The notes under the pieces are model-generated. The model searched no databases. It worked only from the letters and a program-made list of their open reading frames with translations, and was not told the origin of the DNA. A program made the position numbers and the translations under genes. Of a DNA stretch of 29,992 nt, positions 20,457 through 29,738 are shown piece by piece (position 1 is the stretch's first letter; each line of letters begins with the position of its first letter). Source of the stretch: a virus; IMG/VR virus record IMGVR_UViG_3300031951_000860, positions 1 to 29,992 of that record; one strand, given 5' to 3'.

Positions 20457-23400
20457 TATGCCGTTTTTGATTGTTGATATTGAATTGAACCGATAAAAAC
20501 GAACGCTTCAGGGTAAGTGCCTCCCGTCGTCGTGATTCTTATTCGATGTTCGTCAGTGTCGGTCGTTGTGTCGATGCCGATTGTAAATGTATATGCACCG
20601 ATTCCACCGATTGTACTCAATGGAGTGATTGCACTTGCGTAAGCGATGCCGCCAATCTTCTCAAGTGTAAAGTGATGCAATGACGTCTCACTTGTTCCCG
20701 TAACATCCTTAATAGTGAGATTCATCAAACAACTCCAAAGCGTCTCGTCAGGCAATTCGATGCGCTGATTCGATACTCCCTCAATAAACAACTCCCAACT
20801 TTGACCCGATGATGTGACCGTTGGGTATCGATGCAAAGCGAATTGACCAAACTGCGACCAACCAAACTCGGTCGCCGATGAGTTGCCCGCACGATAACCG
20901 CCTCCGACGTGAATACCGGGAAGATTGACCTCGACGTTTTTGCCGAGCAAGTTGCTCCCGTTGACGAACTTTGTGAGGTTTAAGTCCTGACCGATGGCGA
21001 GCATATTCCCGTTATTGGCCGCGATTGACACTTTTGTTCCGTTGACAAGCGAACTCGGTGCATTGCTTAACGATGACCCCGACGTTCGAACTGGGTTGTC
21101 AATAATTGAGTTGCGGAATTGACCGCCATTGTTGAACGCCCAACACACGCCATTGACCTCGTCCCAAAAATACCCATAGCGCGAGCAACAATCTTCACTG
21201 GGTTCAACGGGGTCGCCGTCGCCGTTCTCAAAGTTGACCTCGCCGTTCGTGGTCACGCTCACGGGAGTCGAAGCGCAGTCATTCACTTGGTCAAGGAACT
21301 TAATCAACTTGACTTTCGTGCTTTCCTTTAATCCGACTTTATAGTCGCTGATTTCGAGAATTCTCCAGTAAGCATCCTCAATCCAAATTTTATCGGCAAA
21401 CGAAAAGGTCAATATATCATTAAGGTCAAGAGAGAAAAACGCCTCCATTATTCGACCCTCGGGTGAATAAAGGTCATTCATATAATTGCGCCAGTATAGA
21501 TTGAACAAATTGTTGATTGGGTTGCCTTGCACCGTCGAAACGTGCGGAGGTATCTCGGGCGCCCAGTTCAAATCGAAATCGGGAACGTTTGGATAAGTAT
21601 TTGAATAGTGGTTTAATACGGGGACACTTGTCGTCGGCGTTGCACTATTCGTTCCGTCGTTGTACAAGTTGATGTTAATGTCATCCGCGTGATAAAGGGC
21701 GCGCGGACCGGGTGCGACAAACTCAAGATTATCATTGTAAAAACAAGGAATCGGAGTCCCCGTGTTTGGTATTCGGGCGGCGGGTGTGCTCCGCGTCACA
21801 AGTTGAATTCGTTGGTCACCCTTGGCGAAATCACTTGGAGGTGTTGACGGGTTGACGGTGTACCCTTCGACTTGAAAGTCCCCATAAACGCGGTTCGCAT
21901 CCTTATATACTTTCGAGTAGGCGTCTTCACCCGCCGTATATGTGAATTGAAACTTGGCCTTTTGAATGTCGGTCGTACTCGATAAGATGATGTCTTTTGA
22001 TATGTCGAGTTTATCAGTCCAATCGACCACATCGCCAGTCCCTAAATAATTGTTCTGCGGAACGATGGCGATTTGATTCGGGAAGATGCGACTCGGAATG
22101 ATGGCGCAGTTGTGCATTTTGACCACATCATTCACGAAATCGATTTGACGCATATCGGGAGCGTTCAAATTGTAATCGATATCGGAACCGACGTCGATTT
22201 GTGTTGCTATCAATTCAAACACGGAATCAGTCACCGCGCCAGTTCCCGCGAGGCCATACAACTCCATTGTTCCATAGGTAAACGTGTCGACGGGAGTCCA
22301 AGTATTGGACGATGAACCGACTGCGAACGCTTGCCCATATTCGAACTCAACAAAAAAGGTATCTCCGACCACGAGGTCAACATCGAATTGAATGTCGATT
22401 GTTCCCGTATTGTTTGAGGTTCCGGGGAATACTTCAAAATTCCGATAGTATGTCGTCAGTAAAGACCCATTTCTCCACAACTTAATGAAAACAATGATGT
22501 AGTTCGTTGGCAAAAGTGTCAAGGGCGTTATGAATGCTTGCCTGACGTGAAACGTAAACGTGCCGACCGCCGATGATGTATAGACTCCATTGACTGGGTT
22601 GAAATCACCATTGTTGTCAAACACCTCGGTCATATTTTGCCAAGTCGACACACCGTTCAAAGTGTCGTCAACGGCAAAGGGCGAGGGAGGATAAGCGCGG
22701 AAAAAATACTCATTCGTGCCCGCTTGCGTCGCCAGTATCGGCGTATTGCAAAAAGGCATATAATAGTCCTCGATGATGTTCTCAATCGATGAACCAACGA
22801 GGTCAAAACCCGCCTCTGCGATGATGTTTTTCAAGAGAAACCACCAACTAACTGCGGGCGTCAAATCAGCGGGGAACACTGGTGTGCTTGCGCTTAATAT
22901 CGGACGAGAATTCGCCTCTCCGCCATTACTCCAAAGTTGCGCCCTATCACATAACGACCACACGCGTTCGGGAGTTTCGGTTGTGACGTTGGTGTAATTG
23001 ATTTCCTCGTTCAATGTCGCGAGTGCGGCAATATCGCTTAACTTCTTTTCGCCAACCGCCCGAAACAAGTCAGGCGTCTCAGCGTAAAAAGCAACCTGAA
23101 TGTCAACGAGTCGGTTGAGTTGCTTGAACACTTTCATCACTCGCAAGTGACCGCGCACGATAGGCATCGTGTTGACGCGAATCTCTGCGGGAATCTTTTG
23201 GTTGAATGTCGTGTCGGTTGTGTTAGCACTTAAATAATTGACATTTGCAACCGCTCCGAACACCTCCTGATTGCGGTCGTTCAAAGGAATGCGGAATTCA
23301 CGCGAATAAGACCCTGTCGCCCTTAATTCGGAGAGGTCACTAAACGACCAGTTCTGCGAAATCGACTCATTCTCATAAAGGTCAACGTAGTATTGTTGCG

Positions 23401-23692
23401 ATGTGTCAATCTTAAAAGTCCAACCTGACGCGCCATCGAATAGAAGACTATTAGGAAAATATATATTCCATAATCCGGGAAAGACGCTACCGAAATCAAC
23501 TACACTAATCACTCCACCTTCGTATTCGTTCAAAGATGGGTCGATGATTGTTATCGATTTGCCTACCAAAGATTCGATTCCTTCAAAATAGTTAACGCCT
23601 ATTTTGTTTGAGGATGTTGGAACCGACGGCTCAATGACATCGCCAATGATGACCTCGCCCTTTGCTATAATCAACTGAACTTCGTTTATCAT
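20456..23692 (-). CDS. Large tail-tip/baseplate protein
   Basis: 1078 aa from ATG 23692 (ATGA overlap; the TTG six bases upstream is less likely). Early part has QNWSFSDLSELRATGSYSRE, a pattern I associate with Bacteroidetes phage tail-tip proteins. The middle has many beta strands and aromatic loops; the C-terminal 250 residues start with a Cys-rich stretch (DCCSRYGYFWDEVNGVCW) and look like a separate beta domain, perhaps the receptor- or sugar-binding end. It probably forms the hub at the tail tip, the counterpart of Tal/gpJ-type proteins. Exact fold not shown by sequence. Confidence 0.65.
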   Translation of the reverse strand: MINEVQLIIAKGEVIIGDVIEPSVPTSSNKIGVNYFEGIESLVGKSITIIDPSLNEYEGGVISVVDFGSVFPGLWNIYFPNSLLFDGASGWTFKIDTSQQYYVDLYENESISQNWSFSDLSELRATGSYSREFRIPLNDRNQEVFGAVANVNYLSANTTDTTFNQKIPAEIRVNTMPIVRGHLRVMKVFKQLNRLVDIQVAFYAETPDLFRAVGEKKLSDIAALATLNEEINYTNVTTETPERVWSLCDRAQLWSNGGEANSRPILSASTPVFPADLTPAVSWWFLLKNIIAEAGFDLVGSSIENIIEDYYMPFCNTPILATQAGTNEYFFRAYPPSPFAVDDTLNGVSTWQNMTEVFDNNGDFNPVNGVYTSSAVGTFTFHVRQAFITPLTLLPTNYIIVFIKLWRNGSLLTTYYRNFEVFPGTSNNTGTIDIQFDVDLVVGDTFFVEFEYGQAFAVGSSSNTWTPVDTFTYGTMELYGLAGTGAVTDSVFELIATQIDVGSDIDYNLNAPDMRQIDFVNDVVKMHNCAIIPSRIFPNQIAIVPQNNYLGTGDVVDWTDKLDISKDIILSSTTDIQKAKFQFTYTAGEDAYSKVYKDANRVYGDFQVEGYTVNPSTPPSDFAKGDQRIQLVTRSTPAARIPNTGTPIPCFYNDNLEFVAPGPRALYHADDININLYNDGTNSATPTTSVPVLNHYSNTYPNVPDFDLNWAPEIPPHVSTVQGNPINNLFNLYWRNYMNDLYSPEGRIMEAFFSLDLNDILTFSFADKIWIEDAYWRILEISDYKVGLKESTKVKLIKFLDQVNDCASTPVSVTTNGEVNFENGDGDPVEPSEDCCSRYGYFWDEVNGVCWAFNNGGQFRNSIIDNPVRTSGSSLSNAPSSLVNGTKVSIAANNGNMLAIGQDLNLTKFVNGSNLLGKNVEVNLPGIHVGGGYRAGNSSATEFGWSQFGQFALHRYPTVTSSGQSWELFIEGVSNQRIELPDETLWSCLMNLTIKDVTGTSETSLHHFTLEKIGGIAYASAITPLSTIGGIGAYTFTIGIDTTTDTDEHRIRITTTGGTYPEAFVFIGSIQYQQSKTA

Positions 23693-24981
23693 AACCAATA
23701 GTCTTGAGAGAGTGTAATCGTGAGAGTGACGTTGTACTTTTTACCGCTTCGTTCTTTTTTCTCGTTGAACGTTGTGTCAGCGATTGACACAGGCGTTTGA
23801 GTGCCGTCGATGTTTATCATCTGCACCTGATTCGAAAAGAGTAGATTCTTAAGAAATACGAATTCGCCCTCTTGCAACCAGTCACTCGTGATGGTCATAT
23901 TTCGAGTCACGATATTCTCGCGGTCGTAAAGTTGTCGGTCAGCGGGTCGAAATATCTCGGTCGAATTCCGATAAAGAACTCGACGATATTGCTTGCGTTC
24001 GATTTGGTTGTTCCATTCGTTCTTTTTGATAAAATTAAAATAGTCCCACCCCCCTCGCGAACTCACCCAACCAAGTCGCACCCTATCGAATCGGCAATCG
24101 ACTTGACCATAATCCGAGGCGTTGTAAAAACAATATGTGTTCGAACAAGTGTCGTTATTATCATCGGTCAATGTAATGGTATAATATACCCAGTCACTCC
24201 AATCGTCAGGAGTAACAGGTACACCTCCGTCATTGCTTATGTTTTTAGGGTAACAAGGAACGTGAACGATTCCATCAGTCTCGCCAGTGTTAACTCCGAA
24301 ATTCGACGACCCGCCTGTTGAATTGTGAATCGTATACTTGGCGCTATAAGGAGGATTGTTCGATGTATATCTATTCGTTGGCGTAAATGACAAAAGACCA
24401 TAATCGCCGTTGAACACTGGTATGAATACAAGTGTTGGGTCGTTTAATCCGAATGTTGATGCGAATTGCCACTTGTGAGTTGAGTTAACTCTATCGGTCA
24501 ACGCCTGTGACCCAGTATCGACAAGAGCAAATGAATACGCCTCTCCACTTGTGTCAGGGTTCGGCAAATATCCATACGACGGAGAGAGTGATGCGTTGAA
24601 CACGATGAGATTCACATCGGTTCGTGCCTCCTCATTTTCGGTCAGCACCGAATCAACCAACCACCACTCTTGGAGTTGAACATCATACTCCTCGTACGCG
24701 CCACCGACTGGTTCAATTTGATAGTTGGTAAAGTCGGCAGAGTGCCACCCCGCAAGAGTGTCCTCATTGCGTAACTTGACCACACTTTGCAAATCGAAAA
24801 TCAATTTGCCATCGACATCAGGAGTGACTAAGAATTGTAATATTTGCCCGGTGCTCGATGCAACGACCTTGACACCATACTTGAATTGTGGTTGACCAAA
24901 GTTGTCCGATGTTGCGATAAACATCAACCGCTGACCTCGCGGTGTAAACGAGTACGGTTGTGATTCTATTGTAATTGCCAT
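23689..24981 (-). CDS. Tail protein (distal-tail-like)
   Basis: 430 aa, rich in beta and aromatic residues. It opens with MAITIESQPYSFTPRGQRLM and has RLGWVSSRGGWDYFNFIKK about two thirds along, then a conserved-looking end. Position between tail-completion protein and tail-tip hub suits a distal tail or upper baseplate protein. Cysteines cluster near 280-295 (TCSNTYCFY). Family name not known to me. Confidence 0.55.
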   Translation of the reverse strand: MAITIESQPYSFTPRGQRLMFIATSDNFGQPQFKYGVKVVASSTGQILQFLVTPDVDGKLIFDLQSVVKLRNEDTLAGWHSADFTNYQIEPVGGAYEEYDVQLQEWWLVDSVLTENEEARTDVNLIVFNASLSPSYGYLPNPDTSGEAYSFALVDTGSQALTDRVNSTHKWQFASTFGLNDPTLVFIPVFNGDYGLLSFTPTNRYTSNNPPYSAKYTIHNSTGGSSNFGVNTGETDGIVHVPCYPKNISNDGGVPVTPDDWSDWVYYTITLTDDNNDTCSNTYCFYNASDYGQVDCRFDRVRLGWVSSRGGWDYFNFIKKNEWNNQIERKQYRRVLYRNSTEIFRPADRQLYDRENIVTRNMTITSDWLQEGEFVFLKNLLFSNQVQMINIDGTQTPVSIADTTFNEKKERSGKKYNVTLTITLSQDYWL

Positions 24982-25526
24982 TATTTTATTCCTTTGCCCG
25001 ATTGCGTTCGGGAGTTTAACAATAAACGTTTTTCGAGTTCATTTTTCAGTAATTCAAAAAACTCATCACCCCTCGCATCGATTTCCTCGGTGATGGCCTC
25101 GTTGAAATAATTGATTCCGACGATACCCTTTCGACCGATGCTTTGTGCGATATTCCACGATGCCGACCTCAATCTCGATTCGGTTGTCTTAATGAATTGA
25201 CCCTTTTCGTTGCGGAGTCGAATCTTGCGAATCTTCAACCAATCATATATCGAGTCCGATGGCGGTGCTTTGCTATTCGGCTTGCGACCATACTCGATGA
25301 CATCGGCGTATCGTTTAGTTAACCACGATTTGGTCGTAAAGTCCATCGTGTATTTGTTGTTTCGAACGCGCAACTTGTATGTGAGCGATTCCATCAAGTT
25401 CCCAGTCGCAACCCGATTCCGACTCTTGCCACGAATCGAACGCATCACCTTGAGATTGCTCATCGCACGCCTGACGACTGACTCGCCAAACGATTCGAGA
25501 ATATCGATGTCCTTTCCTTTCGCCAT
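24981..25526 (-). CDS. Tail-completion protein, HK97 gp10-like
   Basis: 181 aa. VATGNLMESLTYKLRV, RYADVIEYGRKPNSKAPP, a SIYDWLKIRKI helix and IGRKGIVGINYF follow the pattern of the gp10/gpZ-type neck or tail-terminator associated proteins (a G-N/T-L-x-S-L motif, x-x-E-x-G-R near the middle and PP before a helix). Basic overall. It probably works at the head-tail joint. Joined by a TAATG junction to the next gene. Confidence 0.7.
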   Translation of the reverse strand: MAKGKDIDILESFGESVVRRAMSNLKVMRSIRGKSRNRVATGNLMESLTYKLRVRNNKYTMDFTTKSWLTKRYADVIEYGRKPNSKAPPSDSIYDWLKIRKIRLRNEKGQFIKTTESRLRSASWNIAQSIGRKGIVGINYFNEAITEEIDARGDEFFELLKNELEKRLLLNSRTQSGKGIK

Positions 25527-25786
25527 TATACAAGGGTGAGATTGAGTTGTGCCGCCGCGATGACATACGCCTCGGAATTCGAGTCACTGGTTGCACCCCA
25601 ATTTAAGTAGGTGTCGCCCTCAATTAAAATTTGACCCTCGTAAATCATTGCGCCGTCAACATCACATAAAGAGTATTGCAATGCCGCACGACTTTCGAGG
25701 TCATCATAACTGATGTATAGTTTCAAACATTCGGCAATTTTAGTATCGCCGTTACTCCAAATGTCTAATGGTTGTATGTTTCTCAT
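25526..25786 (-). CDS. 86-aa hypothetical virion-region protein
   Basis: Small acidic protein with beta-like segments (LYISYDDLESRAALQYSLC, AMIYEGQILIEGDTYL). It lies one base after the fibre gene and is joined to the tail-completion gene. Position is that of a neck or fibre-attachment component; no family recognised. Confidence 0.5.
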   Translation of the reverse strand: MRNIQPLDIWSNGDTKIAECLKLYISYDDLESRAALQYSLCDVDGAMIYEGQILIEGDTYLNWGATSDSNSEAYVIAAAQLNLTLV

Positions 25787-25787
25787 T

Positions 25788-28421
25788 TTATAGTGTTTCT
25801 TGATATTCGATTGTTGAACCCGCCCTTAATGAAAACTGACCAGCACCCGCGCAACGAACGCGAATGGTAAATGTTCCGCTTGCCGTCGTTCGAATCATTC
25901 CCTCTCCAATGCAAACACCTGAACTCGTCATTGCCCCGTTTGTACCCGTATCATAAAGAACCCCCGTCTGATTCACTACCGATGTTGCCGAAAGTGTTGC
26001 GGTATATCGATAAACCATCCAATTAAATGTTGGCCCAGTTACACTAAATGTCACACCGTTAAGTGACGTAAACGCAAGCACCGCTTTCCACTTATATGTT
26101 TTATTCGCGCTCACCGCAAAAGACAAATCAGTCACACTTTCAAAACCAGTTCCGACATTTGTGAATGTTGACGCAAGTATTGCCGTTTGAGTTGCGACAA
26201 TAGACAAGTCGGTTGCAAGTTGCGCCGCGCTGATGCTACTCACCGAATTGTCGGCGTTTACTCTCAAGTAACGAATCGCGTTCGGGTTCGGTAGTGTTGC
26301 GATGTTCGTCCCGACGGTTGTCAATCCGATACTATTTTGCTTGCCGTTGAAAGTTGACCAGTCCGCACTCGACAAAGCACCGCGATTCGATGCCGATGCC
26401 GTCGGTAGGTTAAACGTATGAACCGAACCACTTGAGTTGATTGCGAAATCCGTTCCCGCAGTTCCGACGGCAAACGTTTGGGTTGAATCGGTCAGGCCGT
26501 TGAGCGAACTGAGTCCGATGGCATAGGTCGTATGAACCTCTCCGATTTTGTTTCCCTCCGTGTAAAGAGTGACCGTCTTCCCATTTGTGTTTTGAATATC
26601 GAACTCGATGTGAATGCGGTCGGTTGCGAGTGTGACCGTGTTGGGGACCGATATCGTGAAAGTGTACAAGTCGGGAACGTTGCCGTTCGTTATCTCCTCC
26701 ATTGTCGAGGTTGCAATCAACGTGAACGTGCTTCCGTTATATGTGTAAAGTTTCGCGAGTATCTGCGCGTGATTCGACCCGCCTCCCGTCTCACTCAAGT
26801 ATACATCGATAGTCCACACTCCCGACGGGATGACGAGGTGATTCGGTGACCCTACATCGGTGATGAAACGAGCAATCACGCCAGTGGTCGCCCGTGTAAA
26901 GTTCGCCGCTGACCCGGTGTTCGCCGCAGTCCCGAGTTCATAATAAGCGTTGCCGCCGATGCTCGGTTGCGAGACGTTGCCGTTAAAGTAGAAAATTTGA
27001 CCGCCGCCGCCTCCCGTACTTGGAAAATTGGCGAGAGTGCCATCACCCCGAACATATTGGTCAGTGGTTCCCGCTCCTGTCACCGCGAGGGTTCCCGATG
27101 TGGTCACTGGTGAGTTAGCGACATTAAATGCACTCGGCATCGTGAGACCGACCGATGTGACCGTTCCACTTCCCGTTGACGGAGTTGCCGCTTCCCATTC
27201 GCTCGTCGTTGTGTTATATGTAAGCACCTGACCATTCGATGGACTCGGAGCATTCACATCACCAAGGTCATCCAAGTTGGTTGGTATGGTCGGCAAATTG
27301 TCAAGGTCGTTATAGTCACCCGATGTCGCAACCGCCGCGAGTGTCGGCTTGTTGAGTATCTCTTCGACACCGCTCACCGCATTCCAATCGGAATTGACTT
27401 GTGCGGCGGGAATCGTTGGTTTGTTCAATATCTCGGCAACTCCCGAGGTTGCGTCCCAATCTGCGTTGACTTGCGCGGGAACATCACCAATCGTAATGAA
27501 ACCACTGTCGTTGGTCAGTTCGCTTGTTGCCGTCGGAATCGTCGGCTTATTCAAAATTTGATTGTCGCCAGTTGTCGCGTTCCAATCTACGGGCGTTTGG
27601 CGTTGACGATAACCCGCTCCGACGAGTGTCCAATATGAGGTGTTCGTTGGAATTATGGCGTCGTTGCTTGCGGTGCATCGGTAAACGTTGCCGTTATACC
27701 ACACCAAATCGCCGACGATGTACTGGTTGCCGAGCGACGTGTTGTGATTGACGTTGTACTCGGTGCTCGAAAGCGTGCCCGAACCGCCTCCGCCACTTGA
27801 ATTGACTTGAACGCGACCGTCACCTAAATCTTGAATAGTGGTATTCGTGCCATCGACCAAATCGAGAATAGATTGAACGACGTTGTTAGTTCCGTTGACC
27901 CTTAACACAAGGCCAGTCCCACCGCCGCCCGAACCGCCCGAACCCGAACCGCCCGCACTCCAATCAGCGGGAATCTCGCAAGCACTCCAATCATTCGGGA
28001 ATGTCATCGATAACTTGCAATTCACCCCGGTCAAGGTGTGAGTGTACTCCTCAATAAAAGGTTCGATTGTGGTTCCTCCCTCAAGAGTGACCTCAGTTCC
28101 GAAGATTATGCCGCCGTTTTTGATTTCGCTGATTAAGTCCTCCGCCAATCGGATGCAATCACTCAGTGACTCACGTTGATACTCGGTCGGTGTCTCCTTG
28201 TCGCGAGGTAGGTCAGCAAACACGACATCGAATTCATACGACATCGACCCGTCTCCGGGTGTCATCGATACGGGAACGACGTGCATCCAAGGATATTCAT
28301 TCTCCTGAACGATGTCGGTCACATCGATTTGACCGTGTGAAAATCTGCGAATGAGATAGTGCCCATCGGCGAATGCCTTGAACCGCTCAATCACTATGTT
28401 GTAACTTGTCTTAGTAAGCAT
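25788..28421 (-). CDS. Neck/tail-completion domain fused to long fibre
   Basis: 877 aa. Residues 1-150 ([34 protein letters not shown]) look like a separate small neck or tail-completion protein. A glycine hinge at 156-170 ([15 protein letters not shown]) and another near 210-215 lead into a fibre. The region about 270-360 has four repeats built around DWNA-x-x-G and ILNKPTIP, as in phage tail fibres; the middle is Thr/Ser/Gly-rich; the last about 130 residues are a beta sandwich-like tip ([34 protein letters not shown]), perhaps TNF/C1q-like and receptor-binding. The fusion would anchor the fibre at the neck or tail end. Confidence 0.7.
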   Translation of the reverse strand: MLTKTSYNIVIERFKAFADGHYLIRRFSHGQIDVTDIVQENEYPWMHVVPVSMTPGDGSMSYEFDVVFADLPRDKETPTEYQRESLSDCIRLAEDLISEIKNGGIIFGTEVTLEGGTTIEPFIEEYTHTLTGVNCKLSMTFPNDWSACEIPADWSAGGSGSGGSGGGGTGLVLRVNGTNNVVQSILDLVDGTNTTIQDLGDGRVQVNSSGGGGSGTLSSTEYNVNHNTSLGNQYIVGDLVWYNGNVYRCTASNDAIIPTNTSYWTLVGAGYRQRQTPVDWNATTGDNQILNKPTIPTATSELTNDSGFITIGDVPAQVNADWDATSGVAEILNKPTIPAAQVNSDWNAVSGVEEILNKPTLAAVATSGDYNDLDNLPTIPTNLDDLGDVNAPSPSNGQVLTYNTTTSEWEAATPSTGSGTVTSVGLTMPSAFNVANSPVTTSGTLAVTGAGTTDQYVRGDGTLANFPSTGGGGGQIFYFNGNVSQPSIGGNAYYELGTAANTGSAANFTRATTGVIARFITDVGSPNHLVIPSGVWTIDVYLSETGGGSNHAQILAKLYTYNGSTFTLIATSTMEEITNGNVPDLYTFTISVPNTVTLATDRIHIEFDIQNTNGKTVTLYTEGNKIGEVHTTYAIGLSSLNGLTDSTQTFAVGTAGTDFAINSSGSVHTFNLPTASASNRGALSSADWSTFNGKQNSIGLTTVGTNIATLPNPNAIRYLRVNADNSVSSISAAQLATDLSIVATQTAILASTFTNVGTGFESVTDLSFAVSANKTYKWKAVLAFTSLNGVTFSVTGPTFNWMVYRYTATLSATSVVNQTGVLYDTGTNGAMTSSGVCIGEGMIRTTASGTFTIRVRCAGAGQFSLRAGSTIEYQETL
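27337..27595 (-). repeat. Fibre repeats (DWNA...ILNKPT units)
   Basis: Three clear imperfect repeats and a partial fourth encode D-W-N/D-A-x-x-G-x-x-x-ILNKPTI/L units, with spacers of varied length. They form the fibre shaft; copy number may vary between strains. Confidence 0.7.
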
Positions 28422-28584
28422 TGCTCTGCATTTTTATTCGTTGTCGTTGTGTGTCGTTGTAATCTCTTAAATAACTCAAGTGCGTCATCACCTCATACAC
28501 TGGTCGGTTGAGCACCGCATCGAATTTCGTGATGTCTCGGTCGGTAAGTGTCTCGATGATATTCATCCACCCCCATCGGTTCAT
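28411..28584 (-). CDS. Downstream T-like part (57-aa frame)
   Basis: The frame from ATG 28584, overlapping the preceding stop by 4 bases. Contains [20 protein letters not shown] and [19 protein letters not shown]. It may be made alone by reinitiation or only as the end of the frameshift product. It overlaps the next gene by 11 bases. Confidence 0.5.
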   Translation of the reverse strand: MNRWGWMNIIETLTDRDITKFDAVLNRPVYEVMTHLSYLRDYNDTQRQRIKMQSNAY

Positions 28585-29165
28585 ATCATTTGCGCCAATT
28601 GGTTCCTCATCATCGTCGTCTCCTCCTCCAAAAAGGCCACTGAACTTTGAACCAATTCGCTTAGAATAGTCGAAAAAAAAACCAACACACCGTGCACTTG
28701 CGCCATCGTGAGCGACTTGACCGCATCCATATAATACTTGACCCTATCAACGTCATATATCTCAAGTTCGTAGTGTTTGCCGAACCGACTTTTAATCGGG
28801 CGATATAGCACCGCCATTAAGTTCGGGAGGTGTGAGTAGTCGATTTGTTCCTTGTCCTTCCAAATCGCTTGCGCGTAAGTGTCGAGGTCGATGTGCTCGC
28901 GGAGTGATAACGCGTCAATGTCAGGAACGAACCCGAGGTCAGTGTCACCCTTCACAACGTAGTCAAGTCGGGGAGCACCATTGTCCAAAGCGGTCGAGTA
29001 TTCGTTCACGATTGTTTCGATGGTCGATGCTTGCCACGATTCGACGGTCTTTTTTGATGCGCCAGTGATGAGCATCACTCTCTCGACATCGGACTTGAGC
29101 GAATGATATCGCACGAACTCTCCGAGCGTGATATCGTTGTAATTCTGCGGGACGGTTATCTTCAT
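28411..29165 (-). CDS. Tail assembly chaperone long form (gpGT-like, -1 frameshift product)
   Basis: Predicted 251-aa product. The first 164 residues come from the zero frame; at the heptamer T TTT TTT (28680-28674) a -1 slip changes the next residues to [15 protein letters not shown], then GGG and the acidic linker DDDDEE, then straight into the 57-aa frame that begins [10 protein letters not shown] and ends at 28411. I checked the -1 frame codon by codon between slip site and stop: no stop codon. In lambda and many siphophages the short form gpG and the long form gpGT bind the tape measure and recruit tail-tube protein. The downstream frame also has its own ATG at 28584. Confidence 0.75.
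28581..29165 (-). CDS. Tail assembly chaperone short form (gpG-like)
   Basis: 194 aa. Opens [20 protein letters not shown]; a central [13 protein letters not shown] is followed by [20 protein letters not shown], and the end carries [15 protein letters not shown]. Comparable proteins in Bacteroidetes phages carry this LMA-x-LYRPI block. Assignment as the G-type chaperone depends mainly on the frameshift site within its last 30 codons and the extension frame after it. Start ATG overlaps the TerS-like stop by 4 bases. Acts in the cytoplasm during tail assembly and is not expected in the virion. Confidence 0.65.
   Translation of the reverse strand: MKITVPQNYNDITLGEFVRYHSLKSDVERVMLITGASKKTVESWQASTIETIVNEYSTALDNGAPRLDYVVKGDTDLGFVPDIDALSLREHIDLDTYAQAIWKDKEQIDYSHLPNLMAVLYRPIKSRFGKHYELEIYDVDRVKYYMDAVKSLTMAQVHGVLVFFSTILSELVQSSVAFLEEETTMMRNQLAQMI
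28674..28680 (-). promoter_or_regulatory. Slippery heptamer for -1 ribosomal frameshift
   Basis: T TTT TTT in the zero frame of the G-like gene (GTT TTT TTT TCG, codons 162-165) within a run of nine T (28673-28681). It is an ideal X-XXY-YYZ site. Frame checked: position 28673 is the first base of codon 165 from the start at 29165. No convincing downstream pseudoknot seen by eye. Confidence 0.75.
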
Positions 29166-29500
29166 AGGTTCGCGGCGATGTGAATAATGGGTTGACCCTC
29201 GTTGCCCGTCAATTCGGTGCGCTCAACGAAACCGCGTTTTTTACCTTTGGTCTTGAGGTAGAAGATAGTCGACGCGACGTCACCGCCATCAATCAGGGTG
29301 TGCAACTTGGACTCGGCGAAATCAATCACCTCCTCACCGATGTTCTCAATATCCTCTTTATACTCCGGGTCATCCTTCAACCAGTTGTAGTGAGTCCTTC
29401 TATCGATGCCGACCTCTCGACACGCCGTTGATACGATGCCGAGCGACTTTCGCATCGCTTCGACCATCGCCTTTTTGAGTGTAGAGTTTTGATGATTCAT
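29162..29500 (-). CDS. terS: Terminase small subunit-like protein
   Basis: 112 aa. N-terminal HTH (SLGIVSTACREVGIDRRTHYNW then LKDDPEY), a central helical oligomerisation segment (EEVIDFAESKLHTLIDGG) and the ending FYLKTKGKKRGFVERTE, the arrangement of many small terminases: DNA recognition, ring formation, then a C-terminal segment. It should bind the packaging site and load TerL. Unlike usual, it is not adjacent to terL (3561-4859), which lies on the opposite strand. The gap just upstream (29501-29596) holds repeats and could contain its binding site. Confidence 0.7.
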   Translation of the reverse strand: MNHQNSTLKKAMVEAMRKSLGIVSTACREVGIDRRTHYNWLKDDPEYKEDIENIGEEVIDFAESKLHTLIDGGDVASTIFYLKTKGKKRGFVERTELTGNEGQPIIHIAANL

Positions 29501-29596
29501 ATAATGTCAATAACTGCATTTTCCCCGAAAACACTGGTGTTTCATCGGTGACGAAATCGCACTTTCGGGTTGTGCTTTCGACCGAATGTCAATAAG
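29501..29596. other. Repeat-rich non-coding gap upstream of terS (possible packaging or control site)
   Basis: 96 bases without a gene. The 11-mer AATGTCAATAA occurs at 29503-29513 and 29585-29595, flanking the gap. Between them are an inverted repeat AAACAC-TG-GTGTTT near 29530 and two related decamers (GCACTTTCGG and GTGCTTTCGA). No TAnnTTTG box is present. Small terminases often bind repeats close to their own gene, so this is the best pac/cos candidate in the window. Confidence 0.4.
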
Positions 29597-29737
29597 TCAA
29601 CGCCCTTTCCACTGCATTTGGCAAACTGCATAGCGTTGTTTCGGGTCTTTATACTCCGAAATCATCTTAGTCTCGGCCATACAACGACCGATGAACTCGC
29701 TTTTGTCCTCTTTTGCTTTTGGTTGTGGTAACGGCAT
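29597..29737 (-). CDS. 46-aa protein with EFIGRCM / QRYAVC motif
   Basis: Reads MPLPQPKAKEDKSEFIGRCM then about 13 residues and QRYAVCQMQWKGR. The paired motif (F-I-x-x-C-M and Q-R-x-A-V-C) is one I know from many short phage proteins and C-terminal tails near head genes; its function is not established, though the two cysteines may bind a metal. It begins one base after the stop of the membrane peptide (TAA-A-ATG) and lies ahead of the terS gap. Confidence 0.65.
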   Translation of the reverse strand: MPLPQPKAKEDKSEFIGRCMAETKMISEYKDPKQRYAVCQMQWKGR

Positions 29738-29738
29738 T

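Noticed and set aside
27337-27595. CRISPR-like array in the repeated region
   Set aside because: Repeats are imperfect, in frame and encode fibre units; no constant repeats with unique spacers.
25788-28421. Diversity-generating retroelement target in the fibre gene
   Set aside because: No reverse transcriptase, template repeat or variable-region pair visible in the window.
29503-29513. TTGACA-like sequence (minus strand) as an E. coli-type promoter for terS
   Set aside because: No matching -10 at suitable spacing and it is too near the ATG; other promoters here are of the Bacteroidetes type.
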